Shown here: in pieces, positions 33,101 through 43,700 of the stretch
Numbering within the stretch: the first letter of the stretch is position 1
Layout: the number at the start of each line of letters is the position of its first letter
NCBI RefSeq assembly: GCF_019097595.1
Contig: NC_080731.1
Location: 7,124,571 to 7,188,570 of the forward strand
Reading direction: 5' to 3'
Length of the DNA stretch: 64,000 nt
Source: Hemibagrus wyckioides
Lineage: Eukaryota; Chordata; Actinopteri; Siluriformes; Bagridae
Program-made: the position numbers and the translations under genes
The notes under the pieces: generated by a model
What the model was told of the DNA's origin: nothing
The model's input: only the letters and a program-made list of their open reading frames with translations
Databases searched by the model: none

Positions 33101-34362
33101 CAGAACCACCTGGCCCAGCTGGGAGAGGAGCGGCTCAACTCGGGCATCCTGGGGGCCATTGGTCTCGGACGCAAGTCACCGCTCTCCAACAGGCAAGATA
33201 CGTTTTACTACAATCGTGTAGCATAGCAGCATTTCTCCACACTAGTGGAATATAGGTGATGTTTTAAAGGGGTTGCTTTTGTAATCAGTTCCGCTTTCCA
33301 TGCTCCTTTTATAAGACAAGTCATGTGATAGGATACAAGTAATTGTCCTTGCAAAATATTAAAGTAAAAAAAACTTACTTAAAAGTGATGAAGTTTAATA
33401 GGGAGTTTAGGAGTGAAGTGCTTTATATGACTGTTTTTTGTCCACTACAGATTTCGGGTTGTTGCTCGTAGCATGTCAGCGTTCCTCCTGGTGCAGGTGC
33501 CTTCAGAAAGCCAGTTACGCATCCATGCAGGAACAGAACTTCAGCTCTCCTCAAAAGCCCAACAGGTACGAGCTTCAGGTTAGGGTGATGGATAGTGCAA
33601 GAAGTACATTTTCATATACAGTGGAACCTCGGCATACGAATTTAATTGGCTCTGGGAGGAGAGTTCTTAAGGCGAAAATTTGTATTGTGAAACAAATATT
33701 CCCATAAGAAATAATGGAAATGCAGATAATCCGTTTCAGCCACCCAAAAATATTCCCAATACGAAGCGTATGTAAACTGTAGGGCTGCTTACAAAGAACT
33801 GACCCAAGCCAAGCATTCCATGTCAAAGGTCCTCACAGGAAGTCATGCCACCAAGCTTGGGCTAAAAACAGAACAGACCACCCACGTCACCAATCTGTGC
33901 TTTGTATGCCAATGCAAATTTTTCGCAAAATTTTAATTCTAAAGGCGAAAATTCGTAATGGAGGGCATCCGTATGCCGAGGTTCCACTGTATATTTTATA
34001 CACTACTAGTAGTTTTATGCTTCTGTTTTCAGTTGACAATGTTCTTTTAAATCTATACATTGTGATATTTTAGACTTATGTTTACAGTATCTTCCAACGT
34101 GAACACAAACAAAGCAACGGGCTATTAACATTAACTAGTGAAATTTGAGATCATATTTTCAAGATTTTTGCATCCTCAGGCTGTGACATTGCTGGAGGCC
34201 ATGTCGAGCAATAAGCAGTATTCGGAGCTGCAGCAGACCTTGAGCCAAGCCTGTCAGTTCATTAAGTACCCGGGTCACTGCCTGCGTGACAGCAACCGCC
34301 TTTTATCCCTGCTCATCAACTCGCTCTACCCAGATCTCCATTACCTGGACATCATGCGCTAG
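9750..34362 (+). CDS. epg5: Ectopic P-granules autophagy protein 5 homolog, 44 coding exons, 2568 aa
   Basis: EPG5 is a large Rab7 effector on late endosomes and lysosomes. It tethers autophagosomes through LC3/GABARAP and promotes SNARE-driven fusion (STX17-SNAP29-VAMP). In humans its loss causes Vici syndrome. The 44 exons sum to 7707 nt, in frame, giving 2568 residues against 2579 in human EPG5. The start MAEAVRPKK matches the vertebrate N-terminus. Conserved landmarks include [23 protein letters not shown], two LIR motifs (WTLV 533-536, WLLL 550-553), [69 protein letters not shown] and the terminal HYLD. The N-terminal ~200 residues are poorly conserved and probably disordered; the rest is alpha-helical without transmembrane segments. 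All introns are GT-AG except two GC-AG (12298-12392, 33193-33450). Exon coordinates are given in the three following entries. Confidence 0.98.
10861..12053. other. epg5: epg5 intron 2, no embedded element recognised
   Basis: About 1.2 kb of AT-rich intron. I see no transposon ends, microsatellite or additional exon in it. Confidence 0.7.
12298..12392 (+). other. epg5: Short GC-AG intron of epg5 (intron 3)
   Basis: A 95-bp intron with donor CCCAG|GCAAGG and acceptor TTCTAG. No GT near the exon end keeps the downstream [12 protein letters not shown] block in frame, whereas the GC donor gives the correct phase (G + AT for Asp). The flanking AG|GCAAG context is typical of functional GC donors. 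Confidence 0.85.
12587..12802 (-). repeat. tRNA-derived SINE in epg5 intron 4
   Basis: On the minus strand it begins with a tRNA-like A box (TAGCTCAAGTGGTTAAGGC) and B box (GGTTCAAGCCC), followed by a body ending in AAGGCTTCTTC. Closely related copies: 61547-61765, fragment 44462-44556, and probably the plus-strand copies at 19323-19437 and 63589-63750. Confidence 0.75.
12947..14200 (+). mobile_element. Full-length Tc1/mariner (DD34E) transposon, copy 2
   Basis: A 1254-bp element in epg5 intron 4 (12524-14756), with perfect TA duplications at 12945-12946 and 14201-14202. Its ends are CACTATATTGCC... and its near-complement (one terminal mismatch). It has the same family, orientation and organisation as copy 1, from which it differs by a 6-bp in-frame insertion, one extra T before the ORF and few substitutions. 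Confidence 0.96.
13081..14118 (+). CDS. Tc1-like transposase, intact, 345 aa
   Basis: The start was chosen at ATG 13081 ([10 protein letters not shown]), matching the start in copy 1; an upstream in-frame ATG at 13024 lies in the element's leader and is not conserved as a start. Catalytic residues are Asp156, Asp247 and Glu282 (DD34E). Relative to copy 1, two extra residues (Tyr-Ile after PYIT) come from a duplicated ACATAC-like hexamer. There is no stop or frameshift. The element is transcriptionally parallel to epg5. Confidence 0.95.
   Translation: MGRSQELSEFQRGTVIGCHLCNKSSREISSLLNIPQLTVSCIIRTWKCLGTTATQPRSGRPRKLTERGQRMLRRIVRRGRQLSAESIATDLQTSCGLQISSRTVRRELHGMGFHGRAAASKPYITYIKCNAKRRMQWCKARRHWTLEQWRHVLWSDESRFSIWQSDGRVWVWRLPGERYLSDCIVPSVKFGGGGIMVWGCFSGAGLGPLVPVKGTLNASAYQDILDNSMLPTLWEQFGAGPFLFQHDCAPVTKARSIKTWMTESGVDELDWPAQSPDLNPIEHLWDELERRLRARPSRPTSVCDLTNALLEEWSKIPINTLLNLVDSLPRRVEAVIAAKGGPTSY
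16029..16084. repeat. (TA)n microsatellite, epg5 intron 7
   Basis: A run of about 28 TA units in the 1.1-kb intron between the two LIR-encoding exons. Long Tyr-Ile frames through it are artefacts. Confidence 0.97.
16669..16732. repeat. (TA)n microsatellite abutting the exon 8 donor, epg5 intron 8
   Basis: About 32 TA units begin 12 nt after the donor GT at 16657. The intron is only 173 bp, so the tract fills over a third of it. Confidence 0.97.
18464..19195. mobile_element. Non-autonomous hAT element (732 bp) in epg5 intron 12
   Basis: A perfect 8-bp target-site duplication GTTTAAGT (18456-18463 and 19196-19203) flanks ends CAGTGGTGGGC and the complement of CAGTGGCGGGCC, matching the hAT TIR pattern CAGTGGYGG. 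No transposase frame is present, so it is a MITE-like derivative. Orientation cannot be assigned. Confidence 0.9.
19323..19437 (+). repeat. Decayed SINE fragment
   Basis: It carries the tRNA-like GGTTTAGTGCTTGAGGC...ACTGATCAGAAGGTTATGAG head and a CACTGTACTGTACATGTAACAAATAAAT-type tail, resembling a collapsed version of the SINE at 63589-63750. Confidence 0.5.
20887..27193 (+). CDS. epg5: epg5 coding exons 16-30
   Basis: Exons: 20887-21152, 21251-21391, 21667-21811, 21924-22121, 22207-22317, 22579-22701, 23015-23181, 23278-23511, 23672-23795, 24769-24916, 25109-25280, 25823-25985, 26101-26243, 26412-26568, 26999-27193. This central part encodes the helical repeat-like body, including QVSYLA-like, [38 protein letters not shown] and the VNAYK...GITAFYQIV segment. 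The exon 28 donor (GTCCGT at 26244) is weak but is required to keep the conserved ENFIT/TLVNAYK join in frame. Intron 24 (23796-24768) holds a (TTTTG)22 tract and an interspersed-repeat fragment. Confidence 0.96.
24139..24290. repeat. Interspersed repeat fragment, possibly a LINE 3' tail
   Basis: A (CAT)n stretch followed by a CGCTTATCCGGAGCTGGGTC...CACTTCCTCCAGCTCTTCTGG block that I recognise as a widespread teleost repeat. The family name is uncertain and no coding remains are visible. Confidence 0.5.
24301..24410. repeat. (TTTTG)22 microsatellite in epg5 intron 24
   Basis: 110 bp of uninterrupted pentanucleotide repeat. It produces artefactual frames on both strands. Confidence 0.98.
27445..34362 (+). 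CDS. epg5: epg5 coding exons 31-44
   Basis: Exons: 27445-27658, 27787-27917, 28708-28915, 29756-29831, 29944-30047, 30229-30404, 30524-30709, 31543-31752, 31841-31985, 32156-32398, 32539-32758, 32977-33192, 33451-33565, 34180-34362. The C-terminal part has the conserved blocks [59 protein letters not shown] and [17 protein letters not shown], ending [11 protein letters not shown]. Exon 42 ends at a second GC donor. The final intron (33566-34179) carries a pogo/Tigger-type MITE. Confidence 0.96.
29588..29633. repeat. Short retroelement-like tail with (CCAT)n
   Basis: CCCTTTGGGATGAATAAAGT followed by CCAT repeats resembles the 3' tail of RTE-type fish retroelements. Only the tail is present. 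Confidence 0.45.
30104..30198. repeat. (TATC)n microsatellite next to the exon 36 acceptor of epg5
   Basis: About 23 units that end 30 nt before the acceptor AG at 30227-30228, leaving little room for the branch point and polypyrimidine tract outside the repeat. Confidence 0.97.
33193..33450 (+). other. epg5: GC-AG intron of epg5 (intron 42)
   Basis: The donor is AACAG|GCAAGA and the acceptor CTACAG. It joins the invariant [14 protein letters not shown] block in correct phase. The Arg codon is split AG/A, and no GT alternative preserves it. Confidence 0.9.
33619..33989. mobile_element. Pogo/Tigger-type MITE (371 bp) in the last epg5 intron
   Basis: Perfect 20-bp inverted ends, CAGTGGAACCTCGGCATACG, flanked by TA on both sides (33617-33618 and 33990-33991). 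It has no transposase sequence. TIR and TA target match Tc1/mariner-superfamily pogo/Tigger elements; the exact family is inferred. Confidence 0.88.
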
Positions 34363-36218
34363 CAAGGCCTGAATCACAGACTTATCAACTACACCAGTCG
34401 TGTTAAAATGCCCCGAGCACAACAGACTGAAATTAACATCATTGTCTGGAACGAAGGTTTGGACGTTTTGTGGAACGCAGTGCCAAAGAGAAGCTTTGAA
34501 AGGTGTGAATTCGGTCCTATAAGGCGATCGGGCTGTGTGTAGTAATGTTTTGCGTTCCTCTTTCTCTGATGTACTTGAACGTGTCTCCAGATGAAATTTT
34601 CAGATCATTTTCCACATGGCGCATTCAGTGTCACCACAATCTTTTGTCATTTAAATCAGCCAACAATATCTCATGCCTTATCTGAATTATAATGGAGTGA
34701 ACATGTCCTCCAGACCTTAAATACTTAACTACACATCATCAGAGTTTAGTATAGCCATTTTTCTGCAGTCAAACGGACAAGTTGTCCAAAGTTGTGATAG
34801 TAAACGTATAATTTTTATCATAAGTTACATTTGATAGTAGTGTGAATGGAATCATAGTGTGCGAATTTGCCTCCTTGTGTTTGAATCACTGTCTAATGCT
34901 GTTGGCCAAATAAATGCCAAACCTGGCTAGTGGCAATTCCAAAACTGGACTTAAAAATGGATCCGTGGATGAAACACAAATAAGAGATTTGAAAATGTGC
35001 TACAGATTCAACTCAAGTGAAATATATGTACAGTTGTTGATCTTTAGCTAACATTTTTCTAGGTTTCTATGCTTCATTTTATTAGGTATTTTGGTGAGGA
35101 TTTCAGTGGTTCCATATAAGCATATATACATCTCATGCATAAATGAAGTGAAACAAGTTACCTCTTTTCGTGTTCAGATTTCATTGAGCTCTTATTACGA
35201 ATGTTTCGCAACAGTTTGTAGTACACTATTTCTGTCGTGTAACAAACAGTATTTAACATTCAGGTCGATAGTATGAACATGACAGAGAGAAGACTATGAG
35301 GATATGAGGAAGCCAGAAATAACTTATCCTCCATTCCCTCGCTTGAACATACTTATTTTTGCCACATGATTAATTAAGTACGCACTTTAAAAACAGACTG
35401 ACTTGGGAATCGTTGCTGAATGCAGATGCAAGTTCAAGCAAATGTCATGGAGGTTTTTAGGATTTTCAGTAGTATGTTTTAATATTGTTTTGTTTTAGTT
35501 TTTCAATTCTTGGATAGATTTTATTTAAAACATTCAAAATTGGAATTTTGGAGATGCTTTATATTTATGAGCGAGAGAGAGAGAGAGAGAGACCGTGAAA
35601 TTGAAGTGCTGGAGAAGGTCTTTTAGGTTTGTCGATTCACACAAAACCCAGAATACTGCAGAGCCCTTTAGAGGTCATGAAATGATATAGTACTCAATGT
35701 TATTGATCACAAGACATACTGTCAAGGTCCTGTTTATTTGACATCGTGGCCCACGTTTTGGATAATCTGATAAATGTGCCTATGGTCTTTCTTAGATAAA
35801 CTTAAGTTACAGATTAAAGTTGAAGTAGATATAGTTCTACTTGAAGTCACAGTTACAGATAAAGATTTTTTTCAATTGAAGTGTATTTTGGGATAGAGAT
35901 GTGTTCCAGAGATGTACTCGGAACAAGAAGAACACAATGTTTTCCACACTTCCACAGTAAACCTGCTGGAGGGCTGAGAGAGAGAGCTCCTGGACCAATT
36001 CAGAGGTCCTAAAGTATATAACCCTTGTGTGGGAAGCAGTCAGGATATTAAGTGTTGAAGAACTTTTAAACACTTAGCAAGAGAGAAATGCTGGGAGGAA
36101 TCATTTATTGATGATACAAGACCAATTATCCTAACAATAATGCAATGAAGGAAATGGAAATGCCCCAGTGTGTCTCTTTGACACCTATCCATGCTATAGG
36201 GGTTTAATTGCCATCTCC
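34363..36218 (+). other. epg5: epg5 3' UTR and downstream sequence
   Basis: A first AATAAA lies at 34909-34914, about 550 bp after the stop, and is the likeliest polyadenylation signal. Another AATAAA at 36742-36747 could serve a longer transcript. A short (GA)n run is at 35573-35592. No other gene is recognised. Confidence 0.5.
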
Positions 36219-36352
36219 ACATGTTTACATGTTTTCCCTTTGCTTTGGGGGTTTTCTCCAGTTCCCTCACCCAGTCCACAGACACGCTGTAGGCTGACTG
36301 GCATGTCTTATTTGTCTGTCGTGTGAGTGTGTGTGTGACTGTGCCCTGTAAT
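36219..36352 (+). repeat. Decayed SINE-like fragment
   Basis: It matches the CCAGTCCACAGACACGCTGTAGGCTGACTGG...GTGCCCTGT section of the repeat seen complete at 38464-38810. Confidence 0.6.
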
Positions 36353-36802
36353 ATTTGAATATATGTACATCTTAAAATGCATACTCTATTACATACAGTA
36401 TATCGTATTTATATTTAATATACATTGGCATGTAGTAAATATATTAGGTACCAAAACATCATTTTCGTTTCAAAACATGATACACATATTGCACCGTATT
36501 TTGTGTTTAAAGACTCTACAGGACATGTACAATGGAGGGTTAATGATCCCTATCAGCTTACTAAGTGAAACTTTTTGTCGCCTCTCATGGGCTCTGTAGG
36601 ACATTCAGATGTCACTGGGTACAAACTGTCACTGTTTGTGTCTTCTTTGTACTTCACCATGATTTTTGAAAATCACTTGAACAAATTGTAAATCACTAAT
36701 GTAAAAGTGAATAGCCTCAGACCATGTCTCTCAGTGTCTATAATAAAATCATAAAGAACTTCTTTTTGTTTTTGATTATTTTGTTTTCCTCCCAACTGTT
36801 CA

Positions 36803-37225
36803 CACCGATCAGCCATAACATTATGAGCACTGACAGGTGACGTGAATAACACAGATTGTCTCCTCATCATGGCACCTGTTAGTGGGTGGGATATATTAGG
36901 CAGCAAGTGAACATTTTGCCCTCAAAGTTGATGTGTTAGAAGCAGGAAAAATGGACAAGCGTAAGGATTTGAGCGAATTTGATAAGGGCCAGATTGTGAT
37001 GGCGAGACGACTGGATCAGAGCATCTCCAAAACTGCAGCTCTTGTGGGGTGTAGTTTGATCCAACAGACGAGCTACTGTTGCTCTCATTGCTGAAGAAGT
37101 TAATGCTGGTTCTGATAGAAAGGTGTCCGAATACACAGTGCATGATGGGTCAGGGCTGTTTTGGCAACAAAAGGGGGACCAACACAGTATTAGGCAGGTG
37201 GTCATAATGCTATGCCTGGTCAGTG
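36803..37225 (+). mobile_element. Internally deleted Tc1-like element
   Basis: Ends CACCGATCAGCCATAAC and the complement of CACTGACCAGGCATAG; the right end is followed by TA (37226-37227), and the left flank is CA, probably a mutated TA. The body encodes the first ~40 residues of a Tc1-type transposase ([19 protein letters not shown]) and then jumps to later sequence (NAGSDRKVSEYTV) before the terminal part, so most of the gene is deleted. Same family as 1-373. Confidence 0.82.
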
Positions 37226-37227
37226 TA

Positions 37228-38463
37228 AATATAAAGTTAGCATAGATAATGTATCATAAAAAGTGTCTACAGTAGTACATTTGTATTGCATCTGCATTTG
37301 TATTAGGTTATGAAGAAGAAATGTATTTTTCATACAAGCTGGTGTGAATACAGATGGAATTCTGTAGCCAAATTATAGACAATGCTATGAAAAACCCGAG
37401 GTTGCCAGAATGCAGGTGGAAGAAAAAACAAGGGATGTATAGCGATGCCAGGTCTGCTGCTTTGCTGTGGTTGCTACGGTGATGTGAATGACTGCAGTCC
37501 AGCAAAAACTAGACTTGCCTGATCTTGTTGAATCACTATAGAGCTTGGATCCCTCGACATCCCAAAAAAAAATTCAATCTGCGCCTCACACCAGTAGTCT
37601 GATGACTTAATGCTGCTTCTTTCTTTTTACAGAAAACCTTTGATTATCTACAGACATGGTAACTTGATGTATAAGGTGTATGAGGCTGATAAGGGACACC
37701 TGATAACACACCTCAGAGACCACTTTAACAGATGCTCTAAAAACGCTGATTTACATTATTCCTAGACTCGGAAATACGAGTCTTTCACTTTGGGACGTTA
37801 TGTGATGCAGCCTGCACCCCCTCCTTCTCTGTTGCTATGGTTATTTCATTTTTTACGAGCAGACAGCAGATGGGAGAGTGTGGATGAATGTCCAGGTTCT
37901 GTTCTTTTTCCACTGTCGCGTCTCTCTTCACTTGTGACTCAACCCCACGCGTGAAGTCGACAGCTCAGTCTCACACTCTTAATAACCTGCAATGTGCGAG
38001 ACCCAAACATTTAAACACATTACGGTCGTCTACGGCTCACTATAAAAGCTCAGTGTTGCCTTGTGCTGGGAGATTTAACCTTAACTGTGTGAACATCCAA
38101 TGCATGACAGCACTGAGAACAGAACACATTACAAAGCTTTGCCAAAAGGTTGTTTGTTCAGACCTGCATTTAGGTCAAAGGTTCCCAGTTCTGGTCCTTG
38201 TGTAACCTCTGTCCTGCACCTTTTAGGGTTTTCTGTGCTCTAATGCACCTTTTTCAACCCAGGAAGGAGTAGAGAAGTAGTTGAATCAGGTGTACTGGGA
38301 GTAGATGAAAAAAAACAATATGGGTATGACATGGGGTACTCCAGGACCAGGGGTCTTGCTTTTGAAGCTGATGCTACTCTGCTCTTAAGACCTCCTTCAA
38401 ATACTTACAAAAGTGCTGTAGAACTAGGAACTAAGACATAAAACAGAAATACTAAACAGTAAA
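37228..38463. other. Intergenic, nothing recognised
   Basis: Mixed-composition sequence with no coding similarity, transposon ends or tandem repeats that I can identify. Confidence 0.5.
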
Positions 38464-38810
38464 CAGCTGGCAGCACGGTGGTTTAGTGGTTAGCACATTC
38501 GCCTCACACCTCCAGCGTCCTGGGTTTGAGTCTCACTGTGTGTGTGGACTTTGCATGTTCTCCCTGTGCTTGGTGGGGTTCTTCTGGGTGCTCCGATTTC
38601 CTTCCACAGTCCAAAGACATGCTTGCTTCTAGGCTGATTGGAGTCTCTAAATTGCCCGTAGTATGTGAATGAGTGTGTGTGTGCCCTGTGATGGGATGGC
38701 ACTCCGTCAAGGGTGTATCCTGCCTTGATGCCTGAGATAGGAACAGGTTCCCTGTGACCCGAGGATAGATTGGATAAGCGGTACAGACAATGAAATGAAA
38801 TGAAAGTAAG
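38464..38810 (+). repeat. tRNA-derived SINE-like repeat
   Basis: It begins GGCAGCACGGTGGTTTAGTG with an A-box-like TTAGTGGTTAGCAC and a B-box-like GGTTTGAGTC near 38523-38532. It continues through the GCATGTTCTCCCTGTG and CAGTCCAAAGACATGC core to a GATTGGATAAGCGGTACAG tail with AATGA repeats. The 60031-60250 copy is the same subfamily in reverse. Confidence 0.8.
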
Positions 38811-39938
38811 CAGCTTTGTTTTTGAGACTGGTAACCCTTTTAACATGGTAACATCTTTGCACTGAAAGCAAATGATACACACCAGTCTTATACTAGCTGG
38901 GAATTCATTTAAATTCCATGGAATATAAAGTCCAGATATATTACTGAATATATCTGTATCATTCAAACTAATACAGGTGCTTTTATAGTTAAAACAGTAC
39001 TATCTAAAGATATCTGAAGCCCACACATAAAGATATATTGTTGTTTTAGTTGATCAGAGAGATCAACTACTGTTCTTGGGTATCTAATGTGATAGCAGCA
39101 TTGTCTTTTGTACCAGAGTGTAGTAGTATCCAGGAGTTTGCTCTAAATCCCATTCATTGGATTCCCCTTCAGGCTTGAGGGAACGAGGTTTTCATTTGTA
39201 TGCGCAAAGCAGTGCTGCTCTAACATCTCCTCAGCAACGGACCTGTGGAGGCAGCAGTAGATCTGAGATCTGTCCTTATTTGAACCCTGGAAATTCATGT
39301 TGCTCAGCATTGCAGTGCTAACACACTGCCATGGACATGAAGCATGACCTTCAATTAACACCATTCTAGCACGTATACAAAGTTGTTGTTTTTTTAAAGT
39401 ACACCTAGCAAATGCACACACTTCATAGATATAGATAATGACTGCTGCTCTGCTGTTTCTATAAATAGTGCCTCAGCTCCCCTTTCCCAATATATCACTG
39501 GAAAGGAAACACCATACACTCGCTCTTGATCAGATATTATTTGTGAGAGGAACCACAGCATAGTATTTAATACCTCATTTGGGCTGAGAAACAACCATTT
39601 AATAAAAAAAGTCCCCAGATAGCAGCATTACTGTGGGCAGAGAGTGACTCTGATTAAGTGCTAGAGGACAATTACTGCAAAATGTCTGTGGAAAAATGTC
39701 TACTTTACACCTACACAGATGAAGTGTGTTTGGGTCACAGAGCTTGACGCACTTATAGCATTTTCAGATGTGGCCAAAATAAAAGTGCATAACGACAAAG
39801 AGGCTAGATTAATCATTAATTGTTATAATTATTAATAAAATCGCAATGATGTATTTCACCTTAATTATAACAACTTTTAAGTGTTAAATGTTACTCATCT
39901 TGGCCATAGTCATAGTTTAAGTATTAATATTCACTCAC
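38811..39938. other. Intergenic, nothing recognised
   Basis: No gene, repeat family or regulatory signature recognised in this AT-rich stretch. Confidence 0.5.
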
Positions 39939-40472
39939 TACTATACTGGCAAAAGTTTTGAACACCCCTCCAGATCATTGAATTAAGTTGTTGTTTTTCA
40001 GGGGTTGGTCTCGGCCCCTTAGTTCCAGTGAAAGGAACTCGTAATGCTTCAGCATACCAAGACATTTTGGACAATTTCATGCTCCCAACTTTGTGGGAAT
40101 AGTTTGGGGATGACCCCTTCCTGTTCCAACATGACTGCACACCAGTGCACAAAGCAAGGGCCATAAGGACAGATGAGCGAGTTTGGTGTGGAGGAACCTG
40201 ACTGACCTGCACAGAGTCCTGACCTCAACCTGATCCTAGAACACCTTTGGGATGAATTAAGAGTGAAGACAGCGAGCCAGACCTTCTCGTCCAACATCAG
40301 TGCCTGACCTCACAAAATGCGCTTCTAGAGGAATGCAAAAATTCCCATAAACACACTCCTAAATCTTGTGGAAAGCCTTCCCAGAAGAGTTTGAAGCTGT
40401 TATAGCTGCAACAGGCGGGCCAACTCCATATTAAATATATGTGCATGTAAAGGCAGACGTCCCAGTTTTGGA
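39939..40472 (+). mobile_element. Decayed Tc1-like element, C-terminal half, plus orientation
   Basis: The left end resembles the ACTATACTGGCAAAAGTTTT terminus, and the right side ends in a truncated terminus near GGCAGACGTCCCAGTTTTGG. The body contains C-terminal transposase sequence ([22 protein letters not shown]) with a stop in place of the Glu of LWEQF and several frameshifts, so it is non-functional. The N-terminal half is absent. Confidence 0.8.
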
Positions 40473-40477
40473 ATGGC

Positions 40478-40765
40478 TCAAAATCTTTGCTCTAATTCAT
40501 CCCAAAGGTGGTCTATCAGGTTGAGGTCAGGACTTGGTGCAGGCCAGTCAAGTTCCTCCACACCAAACTCACTCAGCCATGTCTTTATGGACCTTGCTTT
40601 GTGCACTGGTGTGCAGTCATGTTGGAACAGGAAGGGGTCATCCCCAAACTGTTCCCACAAAATTTGAAAACTGAAATTGTCTAAAATGTCTTGATATGCG
40701 GAAGCATTAAGAGTTCCTTTCACTGGAACTAAGGGGCCAAGCCCAACCCCCGAAAAAGGGGTCCA
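40478..40765 (-). mobile_element. Second Tc1-like fragment, minus orientation, inverted to its neighbour
   Basis: A decayed fragment of the same family, read on the minus strand, spanning [12 protein letters not shown] to LWDELEQRF. It keeps the second catalytic Asp (QHDCTP), but the position of the catalytic Glu reads Asp (LNLIDHLWDE). Together with 39939-40472 it forms a long imperfect inverted repeat. Confidence 0.8.
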
Positions 40766-43700
40766 CATTACAAAGCTTTGCCGAAAGTAGTTAAACAATT
40801 CTATTTGAAGCCCCCTTATTTTTTCATTTTCAAATTCAAAGAAAAAGTAACTTCTTCATTTATTGAAATAATGTAATATATTGGCCACAAATATATAACA
40901 GATTAAGGACCTTGGGCACACCACATATTAATGATTTGCAGTTATACTGTGTAGGAGTCTTTAATTTATAGTCTTAACAGCCTATATTGCGTACTTACTA
41001 AGCTGACTCGTCATAAATCTTTAAATCAGTAAAGCATTTTTTTTTACTGGATAGCATTTTATCAGCCAAAGATCTCTATAGTCTATAGATGTAACAGATA
41101 ATATATAAATAATGCTAATGTGCTGTACTGGTGCAGTGTAATCTTTATTACACCACTAATAAAAGACATATATATAAAAGATATATAGAGGGCAGCAATT
41201 CTGGATCCTGGAGCACTAGAGTCCAATACACTTTAGTGGTTTCCCTCTTTAAAAGACACCCACTGAATTTACAGGTTAAGTACTGGGCTTACTCACTGAA
41301 CCGTGCCAGACTCTTTGGGAAGTGAGCTGCCTGCAGGTTTGTGATAGATCTGTCCTAATGTTTGCTGACAGTGAAGGTTACCAGACCTTCGGTTTTTGTC
41401 TGTTGTGAAAACTATTGAGTAGTGATGTATCTACATTGTTTAATTTCACTACAAGCTCCTGACAGCAGACATATGGAAGCATTTGGCAAAGTCCCTCATT
41501 CTCAGCAGGTGATGTTGTGGAGGTAAAGAAGGTTGCTGAGTCATTTCCTTGTTTAAATAGAAGCGAAGTACCTTGTAAATGACTGTCACGTATTTAGGTG
41601 TGCTCAAACTTTCCGTTGCACTTTACCGGCTTGCTTCATCAACATGTCAGAGGCTTATGTCTTCTAGGAACTTTCATCCAGTAGAATTAGACTATGATCA
41701 AATGGAATCAAAATAGCAATGTGATTGGACCATCCAGCACATGGCTTAATGATTTTAATAGGTTTTCATTCTTAAAATAATACTTTTAAAGCTGATTCTG
41801 TTGTTTTCCATCAAGCCTATTTTTATTATGCACATTGTAATGTATCATAATGTAATGTAATGGCAAAATCTTCGAAGAGGATAGATATTCAGTCAAGTGG
41901 AAGTTGGCAGCTTGGATATTTACAACAGGGAAGAGCCAGAATTTAAAGTTAGCACAGCCGCCTAGTGTCATTATTCATTTAGAAAATGTAGTAATGAATT
42001 ACGACGACAGAGCTGCACCTGCTATGTCTCTTTTTTGTGTGTGTGTGCTGTGACTACAGCTGAACTGCAAGTCTCACTTGTTTTCTATTAAAATTCTAAG
42101 TTGGTACAGAGAGAAAATCAGTTTTTAGTATTTTTCATGTTGCTCATTTGGTGTCGGCTACGTAGCTCATCATCCATAGTCTCTCACTCTTGCACACACA
42201 CATGCTCTTAGGTCACTGTGTTAGACGCGGGGGATGAGAGGAAGAGGAGAGATGGAGGAAACACTGACTATCATACGCCTACTATCCGTCCTAGAAAAAT
42301 CCCATGGTGAATAAAATAAAAAAACATTTTTTTGGATAGTATCCCATCAAAGACCAGGCCAGAATATTCCTAAACATTTTATAGTGTTTATTTCATGAAG
42401 CTGGACCATTTAGTTTAGTTTTGCGAGCTTTAATTAGAGTTTAATTTATAGCCAGAGTTTTCTTCACTCATCCATTTGGTCCTTAATTGGACACACAATC
42501 ACGTATCCTTGCAACTGTAATGAGAGTCATTAAACATGTATGTGCATATCACTGATATCTCTCCAGTACTTTTCTGGATCTGTTTCTTTTCGGTTTCTTT
42601 TTCTAATCGTGATCTGCTTCTTAAATTTGCTAGGAGGATTTTTTTTTGTTTGTTTGGGTTGTTTTTCCCCCCCATTCCTTCAACAGATTGTCTTGCACCT
42701 TCCACCTGTTTGTTGTTGTTCATGACAGGTTAAGATCATGAATTTCATCTTGAATTTTTGTATATTAAAACAGCTATAACGTACATTTTCCCTTGCTGAA
42801 ATATGTTAAACCTGTACCTTAAACCTGTATATGAGAAGCTTCATTGACTACTATGAAGTTTGCAGTTTAATGTTATAAAGATACCGGGACTTGTCCCATG
42901 GACTAGGATTGCAAAATGAAAAACTGGGTCTGAAACAGAGAAACAGTCTAAGTGTGATTTTATGAAATACAAGCAAGTAGACTAAATAAAATCTCACCTC
43001 CTTATACGCAATGAGAGTTTGTTCTTTAAAACTTTCCTTGAATCTTACTCATAAGACTAAGCCTAAGGTGAGGTTTACAAAGGAACTAAAATTAAAATAG
43101 TTTATTTTCACTCATGTTCATCAAGATCTGGAGTACATCCGATTATTAACAGCTTTCTCAAGGGTAAAGAATGTTGTGTTCAAGCCTGTTAATCACCATT
43201 AGCCAACTCATTAGCCAATTGTTTTGCACTGTACAGTAAATATTAGCTATTTTACCAAAACGTGTCTTTATTACATGCTCACCAGTGGATTTCCGACTCT
43301 CCTACATTTATAACATGTAAGACTTTTATCCAAGTCTGGTCATTCATTGACTCTTATATTATGGAGTAGTGATTGCTGAGAAAGAAAGTCTCTTACTAGG
43401 TGAAAGATTTTCCTACTTGCAACTCTAAACAAATAGCACTTACACCCAGCCTGTTTTCATGATGAATCATACATTGCTCAAAGCTCATCTACCTTTCTAT
43501 AAAGAGCTGTAGCATAATATATTCTTATAACACTGCATGATGTGGGCACAATAACACCTCATTTTAGTTCAAGCTCTCAGCCAGATAATGGGCTCTAAGG
43601 GCCGTGGCATTACGGAGAACAAACACGAGAGGACACCTTTGGTGGATTACATAACATCTAATCACAAAGGGTAGAAAAATGAGGACTGGGCAGTGTCAGT

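Noticed and set aside
37888..38205. A 105-codon + strand frame in the intergenic region
   Set aside because: No recognisable domain, splice partner or codon bias; it looks like chance.
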